DNA of 64,000 nucleotides from Bryobacterales bacterium (GTDB taxonomy: Bacteria; Acidobacteriota; Terriglobia; Bryobacterales; Bryobacteraceae). This document shows positions 44,579 through 56,300 of this stretch, piece after piece. A program made the translations under genes and the position numbers. The first letter of the stretch is position 1. Each line of letters begins with the position of its first letter. The stretch is from positions 1 through 64,000 of the forward strand of contig PMTR01000124.1 in NCBI GenBank assembly GCA_003167255.1, in the 5' to 3' direction. Below the pieces are notes generated by a model. That model saw only the letters and a program-made list of their open reading frames with translations. It searched no databases and was not told the origin of the DNA.

Positions 44579-46989
44579 ATGATTCCACCGCGCGAGCCGT
44601 CGGGCGCCGGTCCGTCTCCCGAAGCTGCAGAGATTGTCCGCCTGATCGCCAAAGGCAACTCCAAGTCCGCGGTCGAGGCGGCCAAGCTGCTATTCAAGCG
44701 TTCCGGCACGCCAGCCAGCGAAGAACTCCTGGTCGACGCCTATGTCGCCAGGGTCCGCGCGATGCTCGAACACCGCATGAGCGTGGAGGCCGAAGCCTTG
44801 GTTCGGCTGGTGCGGGAGCGGCACCCGGCCTTGGCGTCGCGGCTCACCGTCTGCGTGGCGAGCGCACTGGCGCCGGGGCTGGGCTGGACGAACTGGTGCG
44901 GCCCTTGTCCGACCCGGCCGTATCGGCGGAAGTGCGAGACTCCGTCGAACGGATTCTCCGTTGCGGCCTGACCGATCCGGCAGCCTTGGCGGCATGCGCC
45001 GCGCTGGCCGCGGACCATCCTCTGCGGCTCGCGGCCCAGGCGGTCGCGCGGGCATTCAACGCGGTCACCAGCGGTCCAGTGGACGATGCCGCGCTTGTGT
45101 TGCCCGAGGTTTCGCGGCGCAGCCCGCTGGCGCCATGGAAGTTCCTCGTGCGCGCCGTTGCCAGTTACTACCGCCAGGAAGACGCCGCCTGCGCGGAGCA
45201 ACTTCGCGCCATCGATCCCGAATCGGCGCCGGCGCGCCTGGTCCCCGCCCTGGAAGTCCTGCTGGGAAGCGGAGACGCGGAAAAGCTCAAGCCCGCCGCA
45301 GCCGCTCTGGTCGCACAGGCTGGCGGCACCTTCGAGGCGTTGCGTGACGCCCTGCAAGAGATCGATGCGGCGTTCGAAGAGGACGTGCCCAAGCTCATCA
45401 TGGGAGCTGTCCGTATCGCAGCGCCGCTGGTTCAGCAGCAATGCCCCGCAATCCTCACCGACTTCCGCCGCCAGATCTGTGTGATGGGGATGCTGCAGGA
45501 CCTGGCGCCCGGGCAACTCAACGCCGCTTTGGGAGGGCCGCCCAAAGGTGACGCCCGTTTCCTGCTGTTGCAGGCGCGAGCGCTGGAGGTGGCCGGTGCT
45601 CCCCCGCTGTTCGCCGGCAACGTGTGGGAGATGTTCTGTCACGCGGCCATTAAAGAGGGATGGTTCCCGGCACGCGGACCGGAAGCGGCCGTCCTGTGCC
45701 TTCATATGGCTGAACTGGCTGCAAAGATCGATCCCGAGGATCTTTCGCGCGAGCGTCAGGATGTCTTCCAGGCGATGCGCCGGGAGATGGCCGAGGGTGT
45801 GGAAGCCGGCGAGCCGCCGCTGGACCACCTGCACGCGCAGCCGCTGTTCGAGCGGGCCGCCGCCATGGATCCATGCGCGCAAGTTTTCGAGCGCTGGACC
45901 GATTGGGCGATTCAAAGCGGCCAGCCGGGCTCCGCCCAAGCCGCCGCCGAAGCGTGGCACACGGCTATTCCCACCGACCCACGTCCGCTGCTGCACCTGA
46001 TGCGGCTGTCGGAGGAACGCGACGCATTTAAGAAAGCCCTCGGATATCTGCGGCGGGCGGAGGCACTCGACGGCGTCAATGCGGAAGTGCGGCGCGCGCG
46101 CCTGCGCCTGCTGATTCTGGGCGCGATTCGTCATCTGAAGCAGCGCAAGCCACGTTTGGCCGAGCCGGAGCTGGCCGAACTGGAGACCTTGCCCCAGGCC
46201 CGTGAAAACGATCGGCCGGCTTTCGTGGCCGCTTTGCGGTGTGTCGCCGCGTTCCTGACGGGTGATGAGAAGTCCTCCCTGGCGGCATTTGAGAAGGTGC
46301 GTCAAGTGCTGGGACAGCCGCTAGGGGCCAGGCTGGCCTTGGCCGCGGTTGGATCCCTGTGCGAGGTCCCGCTCGGTATTCCACCCGAGGAAGCCCGGGA
46401 AGGCTGGATACAAGCCGTCCCGCGTGTCTGCGAGATGGGGTGGGATCTCGGCTTCACCATCCGCCCACCGGAGGACTCGAAGCGGGCCATCTTGCAGGAA
46501 TTGGGCACCGCCGATACGGCGGCGCTCGAGCGTTTCGGCCGCACCGTCATCCGCCTGGGGTGGAAGGATGTGGCCTTTTCGGTTTCCTCCGCCGGTCTGG
46601 CGGCGGGCAAGGGCGCCGAAGGCCGCTTCCTGCTCCTGCGCGCCATGTCGTACTCCGGCGGGGCCGACGAGCGCCAGGAAGAGTGCCTGTGCGCGACCCT
46701 CGCGTTCGCGCGGCTCAGCGGAGACACGAGGTTGGCCGCGGAAGCCGCCGGGCAGTGGCGGGATATGAGCATGGACGCTTGCTGGGGCGGGGATCCACCC
46801 GTGATGAGCCAAAGGCAGGTGCAAGCCGTGTTGAAGCGCGAACGTTCGGCGCGCAGACTGCCCTCGGATCCCTACAATCCATTTGCGGTCGCGGTCGATC
46901 CGCCGCTCGGTTTCGGTCTGCCTTTTCCCCGGCGCCGCCGCGGCCGGCCGGTCCGCCTCGCCGATGACGATGAGGAGTTGTTGTTCTAG
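44579..46989 (+). CDS. Large helical protein of the Hsp70 cluster (apparent frameshift)
   Basis: The N-terminus MIPPREPSGAGPSPEAAEIV and the next 80 residues (KGNSKSAVEAAKLL ... LVRERHPALASRL) lie in one frame. From about 44,870-44,895 the protein-like frame is the one that continues as GLDELVRPLSDPAVSAEV to the stop at 46,989. The switch falls in a G-rich run (GCCGGGGCTGGGCTGG), so either the gene is frameshifted or the sequence has an indel. The combined product of about 800 residues is Ala/Leu/Glu-rich and TPR-like helical (EALDGVNAEVRRARLRLLIL). No enzyme motif is seen. It precedes a J-domain gene by 8 bp, so it is probably a substrate-binding or scaffold partner of the dedicated Hsp70. 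Confidence 0.7.
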
Positions 46990-46997
46990 AAAATCCT

Positions 46998-47291
46998 ATG
47001 GCCCCAATCGATCCGTACCAAGTGCTCGGAATCGCGCCGGAAGCCTCCGGCGAAGAGATTCGTGCCGCCTATTTGCGGAAGATCCGCGAGCACCCGCCGG
47101 AGCGCGACGCGGAAACCTTCGAACGAGTACGCGACGCCTACGCGGAGTTGCGCGATCCGCGTGAGCGCACCCGAAGGCGACTGTTTGGAGAGGATCCCCT
47201 GCAGCCCCTCACCAACCTGCTGGATGGGCGCACGCCGCTACGCCGGTTCGCCGGCCCCAAGGCTTGGCTGGCGGCGCTTCACGAAAAATGA
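46998..47291 (+). CDS. J-domain protein (DnaJ-like, variant HPD)
   Basis: 97 residues. DPYQVLGIAPEASGEEIRAAYLRKIREHPPERDAETFERVRDAYAEL is a J domain, but the canonical His-Pro-Asp loop is HPPERD, two to three residues longer. The HPD tripeptide normally stimulates Hsp70 ATPase, so this variant may suit only its own partner. There is no zinc-finger or C-terminal substrate domain. The stop overlaps the next start (ATGA). Confidence 0.85.
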   Translation: MAPIDPYQVLGIAPEASGEEIRAAYLRKIREHPPERDAETFERVRDAYAELRDPRERTRRRLFGEDPLQPLTNLLDGRTPLRRFAGPKAWLAALHEK

Positions 47292-47978
47292 GTCAACCCG
47301 ATCGCGAATCGATTTTGCGCCGCTTCGCCGCCTGGCTGGACGAAGCGCTGGCGCGCGAAGACGCGCCGCAAGGCATCCCGGTCGAGCTCCTGGATGCGCC
47401 AGCGGTTCCGCCGGACGGAGACCTATATGCGGTGCAAGCCGCGGTAACCGTTCTGGCGCAGGAGGTGAAACTGCAAGGGCGCAGCTTCAAGCAGCTCAGC
47501 GAAACAGTCGCGCCCATCGCGGAGATGGCGCCGGCGCTGTCCGCGGCCATCGAGCAGGCTCGCTTGCAGGCGCGCCGCGAAGTGCTGAACGTGCTGCTGG
47601 ATCTGCGCGACCGTTTGCTCCGCGGCGAAGAGACGGCGTGCGCAACCGCTGCCGCCATCGCCGCACCCAAGCGTTGGTGGCAGCGCCGCAAAAGTCCGCG
47701 GGCCGGAGAGGTGGTGGGGGCGCTCCGTGAAGGTTACGCACTGACCCTCGCTCGCCTGGACGAGGCGCTTGCCACATACGGCGTGAGTGAAATCGACTGC
47801 GCGGACCGCCCCTTCGACCCGGGCGAAATGCACGCCACCGGAATTGAGGAGACCGATACGGCCGCCGAAGGAACGGTGGTGGCGGTCTTACGGCGCGGTT
47901 ACGAATGGAATGGAGAAGTCTACCGGCCGGCCGAGGTGCGCGTGGCGCGGCTTCCGGAAAAATTGAAGGAGCAATCCG

Positions 47979-47986
<8 letters not shown>
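47288..47986 (+). CDS. GrpE-like nucleotide exchange factor
   Basis: 232 residues from ATG 47,288; the track start is 24 bp too far upstream. A helical N-terminal half (VQAAVTVLAQEVKLQGRSFKQL) and a C-terminal beta wing ending GYEWNGEVYRPAEVRVAR match the GrpE fold, which releases ADP from DnaK-type chaperones. It is longer than E. coli GrpE and divergent in the first 60 residues. It overlaps the J-domain and Hsp70 genes at both ends, so the three are translationally coupled. Confidence 0.8.
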
Positions 47987-49786
<1,800 letters not shown>

Positions 49787-49790
<4 letters not shown>

Positions 49791-50035
49791 GCGGTTGTCC
49801 CGTCTGCCGGGCGGGATTCCGCGGGACTGCCGTGTGTCCCCGCTGCGGCGCCGATCTCACGGACCTGATGTCCATGGCGGTGCGTGCCTGGCGCTCACGC
49901 GAGTCCGCGCGCGAGGCTCTGGCGGCGGAGGATTGGGTGGCCGCGCGCGAGCTGGCAAGCCAGGCCCAGCGTCTGCACGACACCCCTGCGGGGCGAGCTC
50001 TGCTGGCCGTCACTTTGTGTGTGAATTGTGTTTGA
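49787..50035 (+). CDS. Small zinc-ribbon protein
   Basis: 82 residues starting GTG 49,787, overlapping the Hsp70 stop (GTGA). Two CxxC pairs (CPVCRAG and CPRCGADL) form a zinc ribbon, followed by a helical part (AVRAWRSRESAREALAAEDWVAARELASQAQRLHDT) that looks like one TPR-type hairpin. It may be a substrate-handling adapter of the Hsp70 operon, replacing the zinc finger the J-domain protein lacks. That role is inferred from position. Confidence 0.7.
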
Positions 50036-50135
50036 AGCGGCCGACCGTCTTGGCGAGCTTCGCACGGTCCAGCGTGGTGGAGCCCGGCCACCCAATTTTT
50101 TCAGATGCTAGACTCTGATTGAAGGAGACCGTCCC

Positions 50136-53078
50136 GTGTTGCTCCGAATGCTCTTCGCCGCCTTGTTAGCTGCGGCCTCATCCCGGGGGGCATCCTACTA
50201 CACCCTCCGCCTGGACGACCCCAAGGCCGTCTACCTCACCCCTGACACCTTCCCCGTCCGCGGCGACGGTCTCGCCGACGATACCGCGGCCCTGCAGCAG
50301 GCCATTGATAAGGTTCAGGAAACCACCAGCCAGGGAATCGTCTTCGTTCCCCAAGGCCGCTACCGCCTGACGAAGACCGTCAACATCTGGCCCGGCATCC
50401 GCGTGATCGGCTATGGAGCTGCCCGCCCCGTCTTCCTCTTGGGCGAAAGCACTCCCGGCTACCAGGACAAGGACAATGAGCGCTACATGATCTTCTTTGC
50501 CGGTAGCCGGCCCGGCGCGGGACGCGGGGGTGGCGGTGGCCGGGGAGCCGCCGCCGGGAGAGGCGCCGCCGGCGGTCAACCCCCCGATGCCAGCCCCGGC
50601 ACCTTCTACTCCGCCATCAGCAACATCGATCTCGAGATCCGGGACGGCAATCCCGGCGCCGTCGGCGTCCGTGCCCGCTACGCCCAACACTGCTTCATGG
50701 CGCACATGGACTTCCGCATTGGCTCCGGCCTCGCCGGCATTCACGAAGCCGGCAACGTGGGCGAGGACCTTCATTTCTATGGCGGCCAGTACGCCATCTG
50801 GACCCGCAGACCCTCACCGGGCTGGCAGTACACGGTGGTCGACTCCACCTTCGAGGGCCAACGGGAAGCGGCCATCCGCGAACGCGAAGCCGGCCTCACG
50901 CTCATCCGCCCGCACTTCCGCAACGTCCCCACTGCCATCTCCATCGACGCCGGCGCCCCCGACGAGCTCTGGGTGAAGAACGGCCGTATGGAAGACATCA
51001 CTGGCCCAGCCGTCATCGTCAGCCTGGAAAACAACGCGCGGACCGAGATCAACCTCGAGAACGTGGTCTGCCGGGGTGTTCCCGTATTTGCCGCCTTCCG
51101 CGAGAGCGGAAAGAAGGTCGCCGCCCCAGCCGGCATCTACGAGGTGAAGGTCTTCTCGCACGGCCTGAACTACACCGATATCGGCGGCGTCCCCGCCACG
51201 CGCGACGTCTTCGAAGCCAGCCCGCTCCCCGTCATGCCGGCCCCGGTTCAGTCCGACCTCCCCGACCTGCCGCCGCGCGACTCCTGGGTCAACATCCGCA
51301 CGCTGGGCGCCATGGGCGATGGCGCGACTGACGACACCGCCGTCTTCAAGAAGGCTATCGCGGGAAATCGCGCCATCTACCTGCCCAGCGGCAAGTACGT
51401 GGTCAGCGATACCATCGCGCTCAAGCCCGACACCGTCCTCATCGGACTCCACCCGAGCACCACCCAGATCGACCTGCTCGACTCGACCCCCGCATTTCAG
51501 GGCACGGGCTCTCCGAAGCCGCTGGTCGAGGCGCCTAAAGGCGGCGCCAACATCCTGATCGGCATCGGACTCTACACCAACGGAATCAATCCGCGTGCCG
51601 TGGCGGCCAAATGGATGGCCGGCACGGATTCCATGATGAACGACGTGCGCTTCCTCGGCGGCCACGGAACCAACAGACTCGACGGCACTCGCGAGAACCC
51701 CTACAACAACACCCACACCGCCGATCCCGACCTCAATCGACGCTGGGACAGCCAGTACCCCAGCCTGTGGGTGACCGCCGGCGGCGGCGGGACCTTCTTC
51801 GACATCTGGACACCCAGCACCTTCGCGCAGGCCGGCATGCAGGTCTCCGACACGTCCACCGAGGGACGCGTCTACCAGATGTCCAGCGAACATCACGTGC
51901 GCTATGAGGTGCAACTCCATAACGTCTCCAACTGGCAGATCTACGCGCTGCAGACCGAGGAGGAGCGCGGTGAAGGTGGTTTCGCGCTGCCGCTCGAAAT
52001 CGATGGATCGAGCAATATCACCCTGGCAAACTTCCACATTTATCGCGTGATCAGCACCTTTCAGCCGTTTCCGTGGGCCATCAAAGTTTCCAACTCCCGC
52101 AACATACGGCTGCGCAACATCCACTGCTACAGCAACAGCAAGGTGTCGTTCGACGCGGCGGTTTACGACCAGACCCACAGCGTGGAAATCCGCCAGCGCG
52201 AGTTCGCCTGGCTGACCATTTCCGGCGACGCGCCGCGGGCCCACCCGAAACCGGCTTCCCCGATCCTCGCCGCCGGCGCCAGGGTGGAGAAGCTGGCAGG
52301 TGGCTTCTACAACATTTCGGGAGGCGCCGCCGATCCCGCGGGCGATTTCTATTTCGTCGATGCGAGGTGGCAGAGGATCTATCGCTGGTCGGCCGCGACC
52401 CGCCAGATCTCCACCGTCCTCGATTCTCCGCTCGACCCCGTCAACCTCGCCTTTGACAAAGCGGGCAACCTGATGGTGGTCGGCTACTCCGGAAACGGAA
52501 CCGTCTACACCTTCAAGCCCGGCGCGCCCGAAAGCGAAATCCGCCTTCTGAAAGCCGAGCCCTTCACTCCCCGGCCCGGTATGACCCCGGTGCTGCCGGC
52601 CGGCGACTACCACCTGCAACCAGCCCAGCGGTCCTATCAATATGTTTCGCCCGACGGCTCAACCTTCATCTCAGCCGGCCAGGACTTTGTCAACGGCACG
52701 CTCAGTTGGGGCGTCAAGAGCAGCGACCTGCTGCGCGCCTTCGGATTGGCTCGCGCGGCGCCAGGCAAACCCTATTACCTCACTGACGAATCCGAGCTGA
52801 CCACCTGGTCCGTCAAGGTCGGGCCGGACGGCAACCTGACCGGCCAAGAGCTCTTCGCCGATCAGGGCGGCGAAAGCGTGGCGGTTGACGAGCGCGGCAA
52901 CGTCTACATCGCCGCCGGCCAGATCTACGTCTACGACCCGGCCGGCAAACTGATCGACACCATCGAGGTTCCCGAGCGTCCACTGCAATTGGTCTTCGGC
53001 GGAAAAGATGGACAGACCCTGTTCATTCCCGCGCGCACCTCACTCTACGCCGTCCGCATGCGCATCCGCGGCCGTTGA
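50136..53078 (+). CDS. Secreted double beta-helix protein with C-terminal beta-propeller (GH55-like)
   Basis: 980 residues from GTG after AAGGAGACC. Signal peptide (MLFAALLAAASSRGAS). Two right-handed beta-helix (pectate-lyase-3 type) domains each begin with the hallmark of this fold: VRGDGLADDTAALQQAID near residue 43 and LGAMGDGATDDTAVFKKAI near 393. Paired domains of this kind are known from GH55 exo-1,3-beta-glucanases and phage-tail-like lyases. A Gly/Arg/Ala low-complexity linker (near 127-150) interrupts the first. From about residue 720 on, repeats such as GGAADPAGDFYFVDARWQRIYRW form an SMP-30/NHL-like propeller. Likely a periplasmic or extracellular carbohydrate-active protein; substrate not readable. 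Confidence 0.75.
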   Translation: MLLRMLFAALLAAASSRGASYYTLRLDDPKAVYLTPDTFPVRGDGLADDTAALQQAIDKVQETTSQGIVFVPQGRYRLTKTVNIWPGIRVIGYGAARPVFLLGESTPGYQDKDNERYMIFFAGSRPGAGRGGGGGRGAAAGRGAAGGQPPDASPGTFYSAISNIDLEIRDGNPGAVGVRARYAQHCFMAHMDFRIGSGLAGIHEAGNVGEDLHFYGGQYAIWTRRPSPGWQYTVVDSTFEGQREAAIREREAGLTLIRPHFRNVPTAISIDAGAPDELWVKNGRMEDITGPAVIVSLENNARTEINLENVVCRGVPVFAAFRESGKKVAAPAGIYEVKVFSHGLNYTDIGGVPATRDVFEASPLPVMPAPVQSDLPDLPPRDSWVNIRTLGAMGDGATDDTAVFKKAIAGNRAIYLPSGKYVVSDTIALKPDTVLIGLHPSTTQIDLLDSTPAFQGTGSPKPLVEAPKGGANILIGIGLYTNGINPRAVAAKWMAGTDSMMNDVRFLGGHGTNRLDGTRENPYNNTHTADPDLNRRWDSQYPSLWVTAGGGGTFFDIWTPSTFAQAGMQVSDTSTEGRVYQMSSEHHVRYEVQLHNVSNWQIYALQTEEERGEGGFALPLEIDGSSNITLANFHIYRVISTFQPFPWAIKVSNSRNIRLRNIHCYSNSKVSFDAAVYDQTHSVEIRQREFAWLTISGDAPRAHPKPASPILAAGARVEKLAGGFYNISGGAADPAGDFYFVDARWQRIYRWSAATRQISTVLDSPLDPVNLAFDKAGNLMVVGYSGNGTVYTFKPGAPESEIRLLKAEPFTPRPGMTPVLPAGDYHLQPAQRSYQYVSPDGSTFISAGQDFVNGTLSWGVKSSDLLRAFGLARAAPGKPYYLTDESELTTWSVKVGPDGNLTGQELFADQGGESVAVDERGNVYIAAGQIYVYDPAGKLIDTIEVPERPLQLVFGGKDGQTLFIPARTSLYAVRMRIRGR

Positions 53079-53132
53079 GCCAATTTGGTGGGACAGGCGA
53101 TCGGTTTTTGTCGCCTGTCTTCCGCTGGCAGC

Positions 53133-53160
53133 GGCAGGCCACAAAAGGCGATGGCCTGCC
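53133..53160. terminator. Hairpin between convergent genes
   Basis: GGCAGGCCA-CAAAAGGCGA-TGGCCTGCC, a perfect 9-bp stem, in the 266-bp gap between the beta-helix gene and the giant protein gene. No strong T-run, so termination may be weak or Rho-assisted; it could also be a dispersed palindrome. Confidence 0.45.
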
Positions 53161-53344
53161 CCACCTTCTTGCGCCCGAGACTTTCCGCTCAAAGGGGGCA
53201 ACCGTAATCGGTCACAATGCAGGCGATGACAAAGTCGAACGACATCTGCGTGGTCTCTGGCCAACGCTGATTACCTCGACAGCAAAACCGGCGGAGAAAG
53301 AAGACCGAGCCCGCATTGCCCACCCCGCAAGCCAAGCATGCGAT

Positions 53345-56300
53345 TCATTTGATGGGCAGGCGGGCATCGAGTGAATTCATCTCCGCCACTGTCAGAATCC
53401 GTCCTTTATACACCGCCAGGTATGCCATCTTCCCGTTCAGCGCGGTCATGCCGTCGAAGCTCGCATCTCCGATTCGGAAGGGCTGATTCGTCGCACTGGC
53501 GTAGGTCAGCGTTCCGACTCCATCGATGGCGGTAGGTTTCGCTAACTCGGTCCCGTTGACGTACACGTGAGCCACCGCAGCCGTTGCGACACTCCCATCC
53601 CAGGTCACCGCGAGTTGAGCCCACTGTCCCGCCGCAACCGCTCCGCCCGTCGAGATGACGCGCATGTCCTGGCCGGATTTCTCCACCGTGAGATGCAGCG
53701 CTCCGTTTTGGTCGAATCCAAACAGAAATCCATCGGCGGCATTCTGGTCATTCTTCTCGGCGATTCCAGCCGCGGTCAGGGCGTTGACGAAAACTTTGGC
53801 GACAATGGTGAACTGGCTCGTGGGCAGCTTGTCGAATATCAAATCGGTTCCGGCATTCAGATAGCTGTTCAGATAGCCGCCGCCGTTGAACGTGATCGAG
53901 GGATCGCTGGTGTTCCACGTCGGAATAGCGGCGCCGGCGAAGCTCGCCTGTTGGCCGTCCACAAGGTTCTGGTCCGTGGAGCCTTTCCCCTCGTTCATCA
54001 GGAACAGACCCGCCAGGTTGGTGGAAAGCGGGTTGCTCGAATCGAGTACCGATCCAACCGGGCGGGACGGCACACCAGCCACGCCGCCTCCCGTGCCGGA
54101 TTTGCACTTTCCGGCGCTGCCGGCGTTGAAGATGGAAAGGATCTCCGCCGCGCTCAACGCGCGATTGTAAATCGCTGCCTCATCGATCAGACCGTTGAAG
54201 GGCCGAGGGAGGAAAGAATCTTCGCGTCCGATGAAGACGTTGTGGTTGGTCGCCTGAATCGCACCGGTGGAAGTTGCCGAAGACACCGCTTGGCCGTTGA
54301 CATACAACACGTATTGGCCGCTGGCCGCGTCAAACGTCATAGCCACGTGCGTCCACGCGTTGAGGGGGATGATGCCCCCTTGCGGGTGCGGTTCCCGTCC
54401 TCCCGATTGGTGGATCGCACTGAAGAGATTGAGGCCGCCGGAGCCCGGAACCAGCCACAAGCCATACGCGTCGGAGTCCGCGACGTCGGCGAAGCTCTGC
54501 GCCCACTTGGTGACAATCGCCGCCAGATTCGTTCCCGTAGGCGCAGTGCGCGGATTGATCCACGTCTCGATGGTAATGGCGGAGGTGATCTGGAGATTAG
54601 CGGGATTGCCGGCGGAAACATAGCCGGTGCTGCCGTCAAACTGAAACGCCTGGCCAACCTCGCCGGCAGCGAACGTGGTGCCGCCTTGGATCGTCCCGTT
54701 GTTCGCGCCAGCCGAGTCGTTGGCATTTCCGTCGCCCCTCCACCAACTCACCTGGTTAGCCGGCGGCGTAAAACAGACGGCTACCGGCGTAACGCCGGTT
54801 CCCGTCAGCGCGACGTTCAACTTGCCGCGGGTGGGGTCGGGATCGTTGCTGGTGATGGTCAGCGTGCCTGTTTGCGCCACCGCCGCCACAGGCGCAAAAC
54901 GCACGCTCAGGGGCAGCCCCGCTGCGGGAACAGTGACCGGCAAAGTTGGCGGGGAGACGAGAGAGAATAACGAATTGGTGATATTGAAAGCGGTCAGCGA
55001 TAAGGTTCCTCCGCCTGTGTTGCTGACCGTGAGCGTGATCGCCTTGTTCGCGTTCGTGTTCACGCTGCCAAAATCCAGAGTGGTGGGGGAAACCGAGATG
55101 ACCGGCGTCGCCGCGCCCGTACCTGTGCCGCTGAGGTTGACGGTCAGCGACGGCGTGGCGGGATCGGTGCTGGCAAACGTGAGCGTGCCGCTTTGCGCTC
55201 CGGCCGCCGTGGGAGAAAAGCGGATGGTGACGTACTGGTACGAGCCGAAGCCCACGTCGAACGCGGGCAAGGTAGTCACCAGGAACGGCGGCGAGGTAAT
55301 CACCATGGCGAAGCGCGGATTCGAACCGGTGACGCTATTCACCGTGAGCACCTTGTTGCCACTGTTGTTGACGGTCAATACGATATCCTTCGTCTGTCCG
55401 GCGGGCACGCTGAGGAAATCGGCACTCGGGGGCGAAACCGAAATGATGGGCGCAACGGCGGCAACTCCGGCGCCACTCAGTACAATCGAAGCCGGCGAGT
55501 TGGCATCGTTACTCACCAGCGTAAGCGTCCCGTTGGATGCCGTCGCGGAGGCGGGTGTATAGCGCACGGTAACGGTCTGCGGCGGTCCTCCGGGCGGCAC
55601 GCTGAACGACGCCGCGGTGGTCCGGCTGAAACCGGCGCCGGTCACCGTTACGGAACTCACTGACAGCGCGGCGCTGCCGGTATTCGAGACAGTCACCGAT
55701 AGCTCCTTGAACTGCCCTACGGTCACGTTTCCAAAAGGTAACGAGCTAGCGGATAGACCAAGCTTCGGAAGGGCGGTTGTGTTGCCTTGAACCGCAAGAT
55801 TCACCACTGGAGTGGAATCGCCCGGGAACTGGATCACCAGCGGCAAACTGCCCGAAGGCAGGGTCGCCGGAAGCTGAATGTTTAACTGCACCAGTCCGAC
55901 ATATGTGGGGGTTAAGCCCGCGAAGAGAACTCCGGCCGGCGCTCCGGCAACCGTGACGGTGGGCGTATCCACAGCCATTGCGTACTGCGGCGCGGGCGCG
56001 CCCACGTCGGTGCCAGGAGCGTTGGTCAACTTGCCAATCCCGGTGGCGTACACTACCAAAACCTCATTGGGCGTTGCCGGATTGGAGGGCGTCACGAGTT
56101 GGTTGGAGGCGCCATGGACAATGATGGGATCGATCGCCGTGGCGGTCCGCGCGTAGGTGAATACGCCCACACCGTAGTCCGCTATCGGAACCACTACCGC
56201 GGGAGACGCCACCCCGTTGACGGTCACCACCACTGAGGCGAAGGAGCCGGGCGGAACGTCGGCCGGCGTCTGGAAGTCCATCTGAGTTGCGTTTACGAAA

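Noticed and set aside
44740-46305. Minus-strand 521-residue ORF.
   Set aside because: Antisense to the helical Hsp70-cluster protein; no ribosome site or motif.
50510-50590. GGC/GCC-rich short repeats in the beta-helix gene as a CRISPR-like or satellite array.
   Set aside because: They are in-frame Gly/Arg/Ala codons of a low-complexity protein loop with no constant spacer.
50814-52640. Minus-strand 608-residue ORF.
   Set aside because: Antisense shadow of the beta-helix gene; sequence is Asp/Gly/Val biased as expected for reverse-complement GC-rich coding DNA.
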